Assembly (NCBI RefSeq): GCF_025460805.1
Contig: NZ_JAMXFJ010000003.1
Location: 219,545 to 283,544 of the forward strand
Source: Microvirga sesbaniae
GTDB taxonomy: Bacteria; Pseudomonadota; Alphaproteobacteria; Rhizobiales; Beijerinckiaceae
Length of the DNA stretch: 64,000 nt
Direction: 5' to 3'
Position numbers and translations under genes: made by a program. The notes under the pieces were generated by a model, which worked only from the letters and a program-made list of their open reading frames with translations, searched no databases and was not told the origin of the DNA. Below, piece by piece: positions 17,882 through 26,630 of the stretch. Position 1 is the first letter of the stretch; every line of letters begins with the position of its first letter.

Positions 17882-18304
17882 ATGATCCAGGTGACGAATT
17901 CCATTGCCCTCGACGAGGCGGAACTCCAGGAAAGCTTCATTCGCGCGTCCGGACCGGGAGGCCAGAACGTCAACAAGGTCGAGACCGCGGTCCAGTTGCG
18001 CTTCGACGTTCGCCACTCTCCTTCGCTGCCGGATTTCGTGAAGGAGAAGCTGGAACGGCTTGCCGGGAAGCGCATGACCAACGACGGTGTTCTCGTGATC
18101 ACGGCCCAACGCTTCCGCAGTCAGGACCGCAACCGCGAGGATGCGGTCGCGCGTCTGGTCGAACTGATCCGGCAGGCGACGGAGCGCCCCAAGCCGCGCC
18201 GGCCCACCCGCCCGACCCTGGCTTCGAAGAAGCGCAGGCTCGAGGCGAAAGGGCGGCGGTCCGAGATCAAGAAAGGGCGCAGCGGCAAGCCGGGCTTCGA
18301 CTGA
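17882..18304 (+). CDS. arfB: Peptidyl-tRNA hydrolase ArfB (ribosome rescue)
   Basis: A 140-residue rescue factor of the release-factor family that frees ribosomes stalled without a stop codon. The catalytic GGQ is at residues 26-28 in RASGPGGQNVNKVETAVQLR. The basic C-terminal tail (KPRRPTRPTLASKKRRLEAK and KKGRSGKPGF) is the part that enters the empty mRNA channel. Length matches ArfB (about 140) rather than RF1 or RF2 (about 360). The ATG at 17882 is used; a TTG one codon earlier is also possible. The gene ends in TGA at the very edge of a palindromic repeat. It runs divergently from the AEC gene. Confidence 0.94.
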   Translation: MIQVTNSIALDEAELQESFIRASGPGGQNVNKVETAVQLRFDVRHSPSLPDFVKEKLERLAGKRMTNDGVLVITAQRFRSQDRNREDAVARLVELIRQATERPKPRRPTRPTLASKKRRLEAKGRRSEIKKGRSGKPGFD

Positions 18305-18508
18305 AGCATCGGACGTGAAAAGTGGACTTGCACTTTTGGGATCCATCCGATGCTTTCTTCTTGAATGAGAGCATCGGTCAGAACGGACCCAGCGGGCCGC
18401 GCCAGCGACCCGAAGGGCCACGTCAGTGAAAACCGGATCCACTTTTCCGTCCGATGCTCTAGAGGACTGGACCCAGAGAAGGTTTCACTTTTGGGTCCGG
18501 TGCTCAGG
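18301..18508. repeat. Interrupted CTAG-type palindrome, copy A3 plus half copy
   Basis: Starts CTGAAGCATCGGACG (CTGA instead of CTAG, overlapping the arfB stop). After the linker TTTCTTCTTGAATGAG the second half carries about 45 extra bases (around 18385-18428). It ends CCGATGCTCTAG at 18462. A further half palindrome (GGACCCAGAG...CACTTTTGGGTCCGGTGCTC) follows to about 18508. It lies between convergent arfB and a hypothetical gene. Confidence 0.75.
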
Positions 18509-18511
18509 CCG

Positions 18512-18874
18512 TCATCCCTGAAGGACGATGCCGCCGAATCCGAGCAGGTCGGCGAAGACGGCCAGCACCACGCCCAGGCCGACCAGGCCGAGACCGGTCA
18601 GAAAGTACCGGACCGAGCGGTTGTACCGCTTGAGCTGGAGCGACGAGACAAGGAGCAGGTCGGCCAGGGCCTTGACCTGAAGGGCCAAGCCGACCGTGAT
18701 CAGCGCGACCGACACCAGATCCGAATGGGCCCATTCGCCGGGCAGCGCCGACCAGCGGCTCAGAAAGCTCAGAGAGAATCCGACGACCACGCCGATCGCC
18801 GTGATCGAGCCGTTGCGGAATGTGGAATCGACGCGCTGGTGCTCTTCGGCCGGCTTGGCCGCATCGTTCGCCAT
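18512..18874 (-). CDS. Hypothetical three-helix membrane protein
   Basis: A 120-residue protein of unknown function. After a polar N-terminus (ANDAAKPAEEHQRVDSTFRN) come three hydrophobic helices: GSITAIGVVVGFSLSFLSRW, LVSVALITVGLALQVKALAD and VRYFLTGLGLVGLGVVLAVF. The loop LLLVSSLQLKRYNRSVRY is basic and probably cytoplasmic. The ATG at 18872-18874 is preferred over longer in-frame starts, whose translations are arginine-rich and unlike protein. It sits between a palindromic repeat and a frameshifted SPW gene on the same strand. No family is assigned with confidence. Confidence 0.75.
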   Translation of the reverse strand: MANDAAKPAEEHQRVDSTFRNGSITAIGVVVGFSLSFLSRWSALPGEWAHSDLVSVALITVGLALQVKALADLLLVSSLQLKRYNRSVRYFLTGLGLVGLGVVLAVFADLLGFGGIVLQG

Positions 18875-18972
18875 CGTCGGGCTCCGCCTCCGGCAGGTTC
18901 CGATGAACCCGCTTCGCGGCGATCTTAGCGCACTTTCCCGCGAGGGTCCTCCCGCGACGGCCGAACCGGGTC

Positions 18973-19376
18973 TCAGTCGTAGTCGCGGGTCACGCCGATT
19001 TCCGTCGTTCCGGCGACGGGGTTCGTCGTGAGGGCGACGGCGATCTCGAACACGCCGAGGATGAGATGGGGCCAGGACACCTGATCGGAAAAGCCGAAGA
19101 GCCAGGGGAGGCCGCCAGAAGCAGTCCGCCGGCCCCGTCGACCCCAAGATGAGCCCGCATGGGGATCAGCCGTCCCGGCGACAGCTCGTCGTCCGTTATG
19201 GGGCTCATGACCAGGATGGCCGCCCCGAGGATCATGGGCACCCATCGGGCCGGCCCATTGTCGGCGAAGCCGAGCACGAAGGGCGCCATGATCAGGGCGA
19301 GCCCGGTCGGGCAGTCGATGGCAGCGTGGATACGGGTCGGGATGAAAGGCACGAATGAACGATCCTCATCCGGCAT
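18973..19376 (-). pseudogene. SPW-repeat membrane protein, frameshifted
   Basis: Two overlapping minus-strand frames together encode one SPW-repeat protein of about 133 residues. The first (from ATG 19376) gives FIPTRIHAAIDCPTGLALI, APFVLGFADNG and LIPMRAHLGVDGAGGLLLAA. It then leaves frame at a run of four C on the coding strand (plus-strand G 19105-19108), where the family expects SPWLFGF. The other frame continues with PWLFGFSDQVSWPHLILGVF and stops at 18973. Adding one C restores the whole protein, so one base has been lost from the run. It is either a real pseudogene or a sequencing error in a homopolymer. The function of SPW proteins is unknown. Confidence 0.85.
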
Positions 19377-19465
19377 GGCCGCACAGGTGCAAGGGCGCGG
19401 CGATCAAAGCACGCCCGCCTGAAATGTTCTCGGGCTGAACGGATAAGTCTATGAATGGACTTATG

Positions 19466-20515
19466 TTATCGGTCCGGCGGATAGGTGTGCTCGCGGCCCC
19501 TGTAGTCCGAGACCGAGTAACAGCCCTCTCGGCCCTGGATCGCATCGGGACCGATGACCGCCTTGCCGTGACCGCCCGGGATGTCGAGGATGTAGGTCGG
19601 CTGGCACAGTCCCGAGATTCGACCTCGCAGACCGGCGACGAGGGCCCGGCCTTCCTCGATCGTCAGGCGGAAGTGGCTCGTCCCGGGGGCCAGGTCCGGA
19701 TGATGCAGGTAATAGGGCTTTACCCTCGTCTCCACGAAGGCGCGCATGAGGGCCGCGAGCGTATCGGGATCGTCGTTGACCCCTCTCAGCAGCACGGACT
19801 GGCTGATCATGACGATGCCTGAATCGACGAGCCGCGCGCAGGCGGCCCGGGCCTCGGCCGTTAGCTCGCGCGGGTGATTGGCGTGAAGGGCCACGTAGGT
19901 TGTCTTGCTGCTCGCCTTCAGGGCCGCGATCAGGGCTTGGTCGACCCGCTCCGGCTCGACCACGGGCACGCGGGTATGGAAACGAACGATCTTCACGTGA
20001 TCGATGGCGGAAAGCCGCTCCATGATCTCCGCGAGACGACGAGGGGACAGAACCAGCGGATCACCCCCGGTCAGGATCACCTCCCAGATCTCCGGGTTGC
20101 CGGCGATATAGGCGAAGGCTCGGTCCATGGCGTCCGGCGACAGGGTGCCGAGCCCCTGGGGCCCGACCATTTCGCGGCGGAAGCAGAAGCGGCAATAGAC
20201 CGGGCAGACATGCACGGCCTTGAGCAGGACCCGGTCCGGGTAGCGGTGAACGATGCCTTCGACGGGGCTGTGCGAAAGATCGCCGATCGGATCGGCACGC
20301 TCGTCCGGCATGATCGTCAGTTCGGCGGCATCCGGCACGAACTGACGGGCGATCGGGTCCTGCGGATCGCCCCGGTCGATCAGCGCGGCCATGGCGGGGC
20401 TGATCGCGATCGCGTAGCGCTCGGCCACGGCTTCGATCGCCGCGCGCTCGTCCGGACCGACGAGGCCCGCCTCGGTGAGTTCGACAGGGGTGCGGATGGG
20501 GCGGATCGCGTTCAA
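19466..20515 (-). CDS. epmB: EF-P beta-lysylation protein EpmB
   Basis: A 349-residue radical-SAM, PLP-dependent lysine 2,3-aminomutase family enzyme. In EF-P modification it converts alpha-lysine to beta-lysine for attachment by EpmA. The iron-sulphur ligands are Cys104, Cys108 and Cys111 (CPVYCRFC), with FRREMVGPQGLGTLSPD after them. SAM contacts include EVILTGGDPLVLSPRR. The PLP-binding lysine is probably Lys318 in LDIPGGHGKAVIGP. It is shorter than fermentative KamA and ends near the PLP lysine, which favours EpmB, as does the overlap with epmA (a TTG start overlapping the epmA TGA). efp lies just beyond epmA on the opposite strand. Confidence 0.92.
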   Translation of the reverse strand: MNAIRPIRTPVELTEAGLVGPDERAAIEAVAERYAIAISPAMAALIDRGDPQDPIARQFVPDAAELTIMPDERADPIGDLSHSPVEGIVHRYPDRVLLKAVHVCPVYCRFCFRREMVGPQGLGTLSPDAMDRAFAYIAGNPEIWEVILTGGDPLVLSPRRLAEIMERLSAIDHVKIVRFHTRVPVVEPERVDQALIAALKASSKTTYVALHANHPRELTAEARAACARLVDSGIVMISQSVLLRGVNDDPDTLAALMRAFVETRVKPYYLHHPDLAPGTSHFRLTIEEGRALVAGLRGRISGLCQPTYILDIPGGHGKAVIGPDAIQGREGCYSVSDYRGREHTYPPDR

Positions 20516-21576
20516 CGGCCCGTCTCCGGCACGGGCGCCCAGAGCACCTGGTCGATGCGCGCGGCCCCGGTGGCGAGCATCACGAGGCGGTCGAAGCCAA
20601 GAGCAATGCCGCTCGCCTCGGGCATTCGGGCCAGCGCTGCCAGGAAATCCTCGTCCACCGGATAGCTCTCGCCGTAGATCCGCATTTTTTCCGCCATTTC
20701 CGCCCCGAAGCGCCGCCGCTGCTCGGCCGCGTCCGTCAGTTCGCCGAACGCGTTGGCGAGCTCGACCCCGCAGGCATAGAGCTCGAACCGCTCCGCCACC
20801 CGCCGGTCGCGGGCGCTCGGGCGGGCGAGGGCCGCTTCCGCGACCGGGTACTCGTCCAGGATCGTGGCGCGACCGAGGCCGAGATGGGGCTCGACACGCT
20901 CCACGACGACGCGGCTGAACAGGTCCGCCCAGGTGTCGTCCCCGGCCACCCGAATGCCCGCCGCCTTCAGGCCGGCGGCCAAGTGGTCCCGATCCGTCGC
21001 GCCGCTCGCGTCGATGGAGGCGAGGAGGTCGATTCCGGCAAAGCGGTCGAACGCCTCGGCCACGCTCAGGCGCTCCGGCTCACGGAACGGATCGGCCTCG
21101 CGGCCGCGCCAGGCGAGGGTGCGGGTTCCGGCGGTTTCCGCCGCCAGGCGCAGGATCTCTACGCAGTCGCGCATGAGAGCCTCGTAGCCTTCGCCTGCGC
21201 GGTACCATTCGAGCATGGTGAATTCCGGATGGTGCAGGGGGCCGCGTTCCCGGTTGCGGTAGACATGGGCGAAGCAGGCGATGCGGGTCTCGCCGGCCGC
21301 CAGGAGCTTCTTGCAGGCGAATTCCGGAGAGGTGTGCAGGTAAAGGGGCGCCCGCGAGCCGTCGAGGCCGACGGCCTCCGTGACGAAGGCGTGAAGATGC
21401 GCCTCGTTGCCCGGCGAGGTCTGGAGCGTAGCCGTGTCGACTTCCACGAAATCCCGTGAGGCGAAGAACGCCCGGACGCCGGCCTGGATCCGATTCCTGC
21501 TCAGAAGGAAGGGCCGGCGGTCCGCATGGACGTGGGGCATCCACCAGGGAGAGGGGGAAGGTACGGGTCGATCCAT
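20512..21576 (-). CDS. epmA: EF-P lysyltransferase EpmA (PoxA/GenX)
   Basis: A 354-residue class II aminoacyl-tRNA synthetase paralogue that ligates (R)-beta-lysine to EF-P. It has only the LysRS-like catalytic domain: ANEAHLHAF-type motif 1 region (SPGNEAHLHAFVTEA), motif 2 with FAHVYRNRERGPLHHPEF and EWYRAGEGYEALM, and motif 3 with ASGIALGFDRLVMLATG. The anticodon-binding OB domain of true LysRS (about 150 N-terminal residues) is absent, which distinguishes EpmA. The ATG at 21576 follows a purine-rich stretch. It is translationally coupled to epmB and divergent from efp, with a shared 141-bp intergenic region. Confidence 0.95.
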   Translation of the reverse strand: MDRPVPSPSPWWMPHVHADRRPFLLSRNRIQAGVRAFFASRDFVEVDTATLQTSPGNEAHLHAFVTEAVGLDGSRAPLYLHTSPEFACKKLLAAGETRIACFAHVYRNRERGPLHHPEFTMLEWYRAGEGYEALMRDCVEILRLAAETAGTRTLAWRGREADPFREPERLSVAEAFDRFAGIDLLASIDASGATDRDHLAAGLKAAGIRVAGDDTWADLFSRVVVERVEPHLGLGRATILDEYPVAEAALARPSARDRRVAERFELYACGVELANAFGELTDAAEQRRRFGAEMAEKMRIYGESYPVDEDFLAALARMPEASGIALGFDRLVMLATGAARIDQVLWAPVPETGR

Positions 21577-21717
21577 TCCAGAGGGCTCATCAAGGTCGGA
21601 CTGGCGATTTTCGCGAAGATAGGCTACTGCGGCTCGGAAAACCGGTTTCGGTGCTCCTGAAGGCTCGGCGACCCGACCCTCATGACGCGCCCCTATCTGT
21701 CACAAGGAAAGCTTCCC

Positions 21718-22284
21718 GTGAAGGTCATCGCCTCAACGCTCCGCAAAGGCAACGTCGTCGACATCGACGGCCGACTCTATGTGGTTCTCACCGCTCAGAA
21801 TATCCACCCCGGCAAGGGAACGCCGGTCACCCAGCTCGACATGCGCCGCATCTCCGACGGCGTGAAGGTGTCCGAGCGCTACCGCACCACCGAGCAGGTC
21901 GAGCGGGCCTTCGTGGAGGACCGCGAGCACACCTTCCTCTACGAGGACGGCGAGGGGTTCCATTTCATGAACCCGGAGACCTACGACCAGGTGACCGTGC
22001 CCGAGGACATCATCGGCGACCAGAAGGCCTATCTCCAGGAAGGCATGGCCGTGATGCTCTCGACCCATAACGGTGTTGCCATCGCCATCGAGCTGCCGGC
22101 CCGCGTCACCCTCGAGATCACCGACACGGAGCCGGTGGTCAAGGGTCAGACCGCGTCGTCGTCCTACAAGCCCGCCATGCTGTCCAACGGCGTGCGCACC
22201 CTGGTGCCGCCCCACATCACGGCCGGCACCCGCGTCGTGATCATGACGGAAGACGGTTCCTACGTGGAGCGTGCGAAGGACTGA
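21718..22284 (+). CDS. efp: Elongation factor P
   Basis: A 188-residue translation factor that rescues ribosomes stalled at consecutive prolines. It has an N-terminal KOW domain, two OB domains and the usual C-terminus ([21 protein letters not shown]). The tip loop reads [11 protein letters not shown]; Lys33 is the equivalent of the E. coli residue that receives beta-lysine, and it is followed by Gly as in lysylated EF-Ps. The GTG at 21718 is chosen because it gives [12 protein letters not shown], the normal N-terminus, with AAGGAA upstream; the ATG 36 bases earlier adds a non-family extension. It is divergent from epmA-epmB, so the whole modification system is in one place. A terminator follows. 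Confidence 0.96.
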   Translation: MKVIASTLRKGNVVDIDGRLYVVLTAQNIHPGKGTPVTQLDMRRISDGVKVSERYRTTEQVERAFVEDREHTFLYEDGEGFHFMNPETYDQVTVPEDIIGDQKAYLQEGMAVMLSTHNGVAIAIELPARVTLEITDTEPVVKGQTASSSYKPAMLSNGVRTLVPPHITAGTRVVIMTEDGSYVERAKD

Positions 22285-22351
22285 TCCTTCGCTCCTGGCC
22301 TCGTGGCCGGCATCCGCCGGCCGAGGAGGCAGGCGGACCAATCAGGTCTTG

Positions 22352-22400
22352 AAGGGCAGGACGTTTGGGTGAACCCTCACCGGACATCCTGCCCTTTTCT
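22352..22400 (+). terminator. Terminator after efp
   Basis: Perfect 10-bp arms AAGGGCAGGA (22352-22361) and TCCTGCCCTT (22387-22396). The 25-base loop contains its own small GGGT/ACCC hairpin. The stem is followed by TTTTCTCTTTT on the plus strand. It lies 68 bases past the efp stop and just before the aminotransferase start. Confidence 0.7.
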
Positions 22401-22424
22401 CTTTTGTCGGAATCGGATGGCCTC

Positions 22425-23609
22425 ATGACCCGCGGTCTCGCGAACCCCATCAACCCTCTCGTCGCCGATGTCGGCTCTCCGCCGATTCCCGAGGCTCAGG
22501 CCTGGACGAAGCGCTATGACGGCTCCCTGGGTCCGCTGATCAACCTGTCGCAGGCCGTCCCGGGCAATCCGCCCCATGCCGAGCTGCTCGCCCGGATGGG
22601 GGCTGCCGCGGGCTCTGCGGCCGGCTCGCAATATGGGCCGATCAATGGGGACGCGGATCTGCGACAGGCCTACGCGGCGGATCTGTCCCGCTTGTACGAG
22701 GGCCGGATCGGACCCCAGGACACGGCGGTGACCGCCGGCTGCAACATGGCGTTCTTCGCCGCCATGATGCTGCTCGCCCGCCAGGGCGACGCGGTGCTCC
22801 TGCCGACGCCCTGGTACTTCAACCACCAGATGACGCTCGACATGCTCGGCATCGAGCCGCGCCCGCTCCCGTGCCGGGCGGAGAACGGGTTCGTGCCCCG
22901 GGTGGAGGATGCGGAGCCCCTGCTCGACGGGACGGTTCGGGCCATCGTTCTCGTCACGCCCAACAATCCCACCGGCGCCGTTTATCCCGCGCATGTGATC
23001 GAAGGCTTCGCACAGCTCTGCGCCAGACGCGGCATTTATCTCGTGATCGACGAGACTTATCGGGACTTCCTGCCGCAGGGCATGAACCGCGCGCACGGTC
23101 TGTTCATTGGCGAGGAATGGCGCAACACGGTGATCCAGCTCTATTCCTTCTCGAAATCCTACGCGATCCCGGGTCATCGCACGGGAGCCATCACGGCCGA
23201 TGCCCCGCTCATCGACCAGATCGCCAAGATACTCGACTGCATCCAGATCTGCGCGCCCCGGACGGCCCAGGCTGGGCTGCCCTGGGCCATCGACGCCCTG
23301 CGCGACTGGCGCGAGGACAACCGGGCCGAGATCAACCGGCGTGCACAGGTTTTTCAGGAGGCGCTCGCGCCGCTGCCGGAATGGAAAATCGAGTCGGTCG
23401 GGGCCTATTTCGCGTATCTGCGTCACCCGTTCCCGCAGGCCAAGGCCCAGCAGGTTGCGGAGAAGCTTGCGACGGAGCGAGGGGTCCTGTGCCTGCCGGG
23501 GAGCTATTTCGGGCCCGGTCAGGAAGGACATCTGCGCGTTGCCATCGCCAATGTCGGAGCCGATGTCCTGAAGGGACTCACGGATCGGTTCAAGGAGTTC
23601 CGGCTCTGA
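22425..23609 (+). CDS. Class I/II PLP-dependent aminotransferase
   Basis: A 394-residue fold-type I aminotransferase. PLP contacts are visible: AGCNMAFFAAMMLLA (phosphate-side helix), VTPNNPTGAVYPAHVI, VIDETYRDF (Asp binding the pyridine nitrogen) and the Schiff-base Lys244 in YSFSKSYAIPGHRTGAI. RVAIANVG near the C-terminus carries the substrate-carboxylate arginine. The family includes aspartate, alanine and aromatic aminotransferases, and the amino donor cannot be decided from sequence. The ATG at 22425 gives a family-like N-terminus; a TTG 60 bases upstream lies inside the efp terminator. It is a lone gene with no biosynthetic neighbours. Confidence 0.88.
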   Translation: MTRGLANPINPLVADVGSPPIPEAQAWTKRYDGSLGPLINLSQAVPGNPPHAELLARMGAAAGSAAGSQYGPINGDADLRQAYAADLSRLYEGRIGPQDTAVTAGCNMAFFAAMMLLARQGDAVLLPTPWYFNHQMTLDMLGIEPRPLPCRAENGFVPRVEDAEPLLDGTVRAIVLVTPNNPTGAVYPAHVIEGFAQLCARRGIYLVIDETYRDFLPQGMNRAHGLFIGEEWRNTVIQLYSFSKSYAIPGHRTGAITADAPLIDQIAKILDCIQICAPRTAQAGLPWAIDALRDWREDNRAEINRRAQVFQEALAPLPEWKIESVGAYFAYLRHPFPQAKAQQVAEKLATERGVLCLPGSYFGPGQEGHLRVAIANVGADVLKGLTDRFKEFRL

Positions 23610-23724
23610 CCGTCCCGGAAGGGGTAGGGTACAATCTGCGGCGGCTGCCCTTGGCAGGAGCGCACGGCGATGGTTACTCTCTTGATCGAATACGGCGTCC
23701 GATCGGGACGCCCGGGGATTCGTT

Positions 23725-24840
23725 TTGACCGTCAAAGTGGACGCGACAGCAGAACCAGGAGACCGACATGCGGACCCGCTGAACGGGTCCGCAAACGGCG
23801 CCTCCCTGGTCGCGGAGCGTCCCGCGCCGGCCCGGACCGGTACGCGCCGGCGGTCTTCCAAAAGCTACGCCGCGCTCGATCTCGGCACGAACAATTGCCG
23901 CCTTCTCATTGCGGAACCGGCCCATTTCGGCTTTCGCGTCGTCGACGCGTTCTCGCGCATCGTCCGGCTCGGCGAAGGCCTCGGCCTCGGCAACCGGCTG
24001 AGTGACGACGCCATCGCCCGTACGCTCGACGCCCTGCGCGTGTGCCGCGAGAAGATGGCCGCGAAGGACGTCACGCGGGCGCGCCTCGTCGCCACGGAGG
24101 CGTGCCGTCTCGCCGAGAACGGCCCGTCCTTCATCGAGCGCGTGCGCGACGAACTCGACCTCGATCTCGAGATCGTCGACCGCAAGACCGAAGCGTATCT
24201 GGCCGTGACCGGATGCGCGTCCCTGGTCGATCCCAAGGCGCATTCCGTCATCGTGTTCGACATCGGTGGCGGATCGACGGAAATCGCCTGGCTCGACGGT
24301 CAGGCGCCGCATGCCTTCGCGGATCCCTGCAAGCGGATCCGCGCTTGGGATTCGCTTCCCGTGGGCGTCGTGACCCTGGCCGAGCGCTGGGGCGGCATCG
24401 ATGTGACGCCGGAAACCTTCGAGGGCATGGTCGAAGAGGTGTCCGATCTTCTGCTCGATTTCGCCCTGGTGGCGGCGCAGGCGGGACGGGCCCGGCATTT
24501 CCACCTCCTCGGGACCTCGGGAACCGTCACCACGGTCGGCGGCATTCACTTGGGACTCGCGCGCTACGACCGGCGCCGCGTCGACGGAATGTGGATGCGC
24601 AACGGCGAGATCTCGACAGTGATGCAGCGTCTGCTGCATTCGGACTTCACGCAGCGGGCCGAGAATCCCTGCATCGGCAGGGAGCGCGCCGATCTGGTTC
24701 TCGCGGGCTGCGCCATCTTGGAAGCGATCCGGCGGGCATTCCCGTCGGAGCGCCTGCGCATTGCGGATCGCGGATTGCGCGAAGGAATTCTGATGAAGAT
24801 GATGCGAGAGGATTTCGTGTGGCGAGGGGGGCAGCGGTGA
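23725..24840 (+). CDS. Ppx/GppA family phosphatase
   Basis: A 371-residue member of the exopolyphosphatase / pppGpp phosphohydrolase family (ASKHA fold). Motifs: [17 protein letters not shown] (phosphate 1, about residue 50), [32 protein letters not shown] (phosphate 2, about 178) and [17 protein letters not shown]. It lacks the C-terminal HD domain of full-length Ppx and is the short alphaproteobacterial form. The first 45 residues are polar and probably disordered. A TTG at 23725 is the only start that keeps the ASKHA domain in frame. It overlaps rlmE by 4 bases. Whether it acts on polyphosphate or on pppGpp is open. Confidence 0.9.
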   Translation: MTVKVDATAEPGDRHADPLNGSANGASLVAERPAPARTGTRRRSSKSYAALDLGTNNCRLLIAEPAHFGFRVVDAFSRIVRLGEGLGLGNRLSDDAIARTLDALRVCREKMAAKDVTRARLVATEACRLAENGPSFIERVRDELDLDLEIVDRKTEAYLAVTGCASLVDPKAHSVIVFDIGGGSTEIAWLDGQAPHAFADPCKRIRAWDSLPVGVVTLAERWGGIDVTPETFEGMVEEVSDLLLDFALVAAQAGRARHFHLLGTSGTVTTVGGIHLGLARYDRRRVDGMWMRNGEISTVMQRLLHSDFTQRAENPCIGRERADLVLAGCAILEAIRRAFPSERLRIADRGLREGILMKMMREDFVWRGGQR

Positions 24841-25535
24841 GCGCGAAAGCGGGATCCGGGACCCGCAATCTCAAGCAGCGCGTGAAGACCGCCCACAAGC
24901 GGACGCTTTCCTCGCAGAAGTGGCTCGAACGCCAGCTCAACGACCCTTACGTCGCGCGCGCGAAGCGCGAGGGCTATCGCTCGCGCGCGGCCTTCAAGCT
25001 CCTGGAGATCGACGAGAAGTACCATCTCCTCAAGCCCGGCCAGCGCATCGTGGACCTCGGCGCCGCGCCCGGCGGCTGGTCGCAGATCGCCGCCACGAAG
25101 GTCGGCCCGAAGGGAAAGGTGGTCGGCATCGATCTTCTGCCGATCGACCCCATGCCGGGCGTCGAGTTCATCCAGCTCGACTTCCTGGACGAGAGCGCTC
25201 CCGGCCGGCTGATCGAGATGCTCGGCGGTCCGGCGGACATCGTCATGTCGGACATGGCGGCCAATACCACCGGCCACAAGAAGACCGATCACCTGCGCAT
25301 CATCGGCCTCGCGGAAGCGGCGATCTATTTCGCCCGCGAGATTCTGGCGCCGGGCGGCGCCTTCGTGGCCAAGGTGTTCCAGGGGGGCACCGAGAACCAG
25401 CTGCTGGCCGATCTCAAGCGGGATTTCGCGGTCGTGCGCCACGTGAAGCCGGCGGCGAGCCGTGCCGACTCGGCGGAACTCTACGTGATGGCGACCGGTT
25501 TCCGGGGGCGGGCCGACGGGACGCCCGCCGCCTGA
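24837..25535 (+). CDS. rlmE: 23S rRNA 2'-O-ribose methyltransferase RlmE
   Basis: A 232-residue FtsJ/RlmE SAM-dependent enzyme that methylates the ribose of U2552 in 23S rRNA late in 50S assembly. A basic N-terminus ([20 protein letters not shown]) precedes [16 protein letters not shown] (catalytic Lys), [15 protein letters not shown] (SAM site), [16 protein letters not shown] (catalytic Asp) and [11 protein letters not shown] (catalytic Lys). The start is a GTG at 24837, overlapping the TGA of the ppx/gppA gene (GTGA), so the two are translationally coupled. This ppx-rlmE pairing is common in Rhizobiales and supports the short-Ppx assignment. Confidence 0.95.
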   Translation: MSAKAGSGTRNLKQRVKTAHKRTLSSQKWLERQLNDPYVARAKREGYRSRAAFKLLEIDEKYHLLKPGQRIVDLGAAPGGWSQIAATKVGPKGKVVGIDLLPIDPMPGVEFIQLDFLDESAPGRLIEMLGGPADIVMSDMAANTTGHKKTDHLRIIGLAEAAIYFAREILAPGGAFVAKVFQGGTENQLLADLKRDFAVVRHVKPAASRADSAELYVMATGFRGRADGTPAA

Positions 25536-25576
25536 CGGGTCTTGCCCGGGGCCTGATTTTCGCAAAGGACACGACC

Positions 25577-26512
25577 ATGGCAGCGCACCAGATCGGCATC
25601 ATCGGCCTCGGCAAGATCGCACAGGATCAGCATCTGCCGGTCATCAAGGCCAACCCGGACTTCGAGCTCCTGGCCGTCGCGAGCCAGCGCGGGCTGCAGC
25701 CGGACGAGGCGAAGTACAGCTTCCAGGATTACCGGGACCTCCTGAAGATCCCCGAGGTGGAGGCGGTGGCGATCTGCACGCCGCCCCAGGTCCGCCACCA
25801 GATTGCCCGCGAGGCGCTCCTGGCGGGCAAGAGCGTGCTGCTCGAAAAGCCGCCGGCCGCCACCTTGAGCGAGCTCGAGGACCTGAAGGAGCTCGCCGCC
25901 AAGGTGGGGAAGGTCGTGTTCACCACCTGGCATGCCCAGTACAACAAGGCCGTCGAGGAGGCCAAGAAGGCCCTCGCCGGATGGACGATCAAGCGCCTTC
26001 TCGTGACCTGGAAGGAGGACGTGCGCCACTGGCATCCGGGCCAGCAATGGATCTGGCAGCCGGGGGGCTTCGGCGTGTTCGATCCCGGCATCAACGCGCT
26101 CTCCATCGTCACCCGCATCATGCCCGAGCCGGTCTTCATCAAGGCTTCGGATCTCGAATTCCCGGCCAACCGCGACGCGCCGATCGCCGCCCATCTGACG
26201 TTCTCCATGAGCCACGGACAGGGGGACCTGCAGGCCGTGTTCGACTGGCGCCAGACCGGACCGCAGACCTGGGACATCGAGGTCGAGACGGAAGCGGGCC
26301 TGAGCCTCAAGCTCTCCCATGGCGGCAGCTGCCTGGAGATCGGCGGCCGGCAGGTGGTGCAGGAGGAGCCGGCGGAATACCAGGGGATCTACCGACGCTT
26401 CGACGAGTTGCTGAACGCCCGCCAGTCCGAGGTGGACGACGCGCCTTTCCGCCTCGTGGGCGATGCCTTCATGATCGGCAGGCGGGTTCAGGTCGAGGCC
26501 TTCGAGGACTGA
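25577..26512 (+). CDS. Gfo/Idh/MocA oxidoreductase, sugar 1-dehydrogenase-like
   Basis: A 311-residue NAD(P)-dependent oxidoreductase. The N-terminal Rossmann domain has IGIIGLGKIAQDQHLPVI and CTPPQVRHQIAREALLAG, and the EKPPAATLSE motif holds the active-site Lys. The C-terminal domain contains WHPGQQWIWQPGGFGVFDPG, a block I associate with bacterial L-arabinose/D-galactose 1-dehydrogenases of the Azospirillum type. Those enzymes start non-phosphorylating pentose or galactose oxidation. That substrate is inferred from recalled similarity; no lactonase or dehydratase is adjacent. The ATG at 25577 follows AAAGGA by 7 bases, 41 bases after rlmE. Confidence 0.82.
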   Translation: MAAHQIGIIGLGKIAQDQHLPVIKANPDFELLAVASQRGLQPDEAKYSFQDYRDLLKIPEVEAVAICTPPQVRHQIAREALLAGKSVLLEKPPAATLSELEDLKELAAKVGKVVFTTWHAQYNKAVEEAKKALAGWTIKRLLVTWKEDVRHWHPGQQWIWQPGGFGVFDPGINALSIVTRIMPEPVFIKASDLEFPANRDAPIAAHLTFSMSHGQGDLQAVFDWRQTGPQTWDIEVETEAGLSLKLSHGGSCLEIGGRQVVQEEPAEYQGIYRRFDELLNARQSEVDDAPFRLVGDAFMIGRRVQVEAFED

Positions 26513-26526
26513 TCGGGCGACCCGTC

Positions 26527-26618
26527 TGTCATCGCCGACCCTTTGCCGGTGGTCCCGGTCGATCGAGGCGCCGCATTCTTCAGGATCGGGATGGCCGGGA
26601 CAAGCCCGGCCATGACGG
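26527..26618. repeat. Palindromic repeat, copy B3 (left half degenerate)
   Basis: The right half is intact (GAGGCGCCGC... then GGATGGCCGGGACAAGCCCG...CATGACGG). The left hairpin is recognisable but mutated. It lies between the convergent oxidoreductase and dienelactone hydrolase genes. Confidence 0.7.
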
Positions 26619-26630
26619 GAAGGGGAACGC

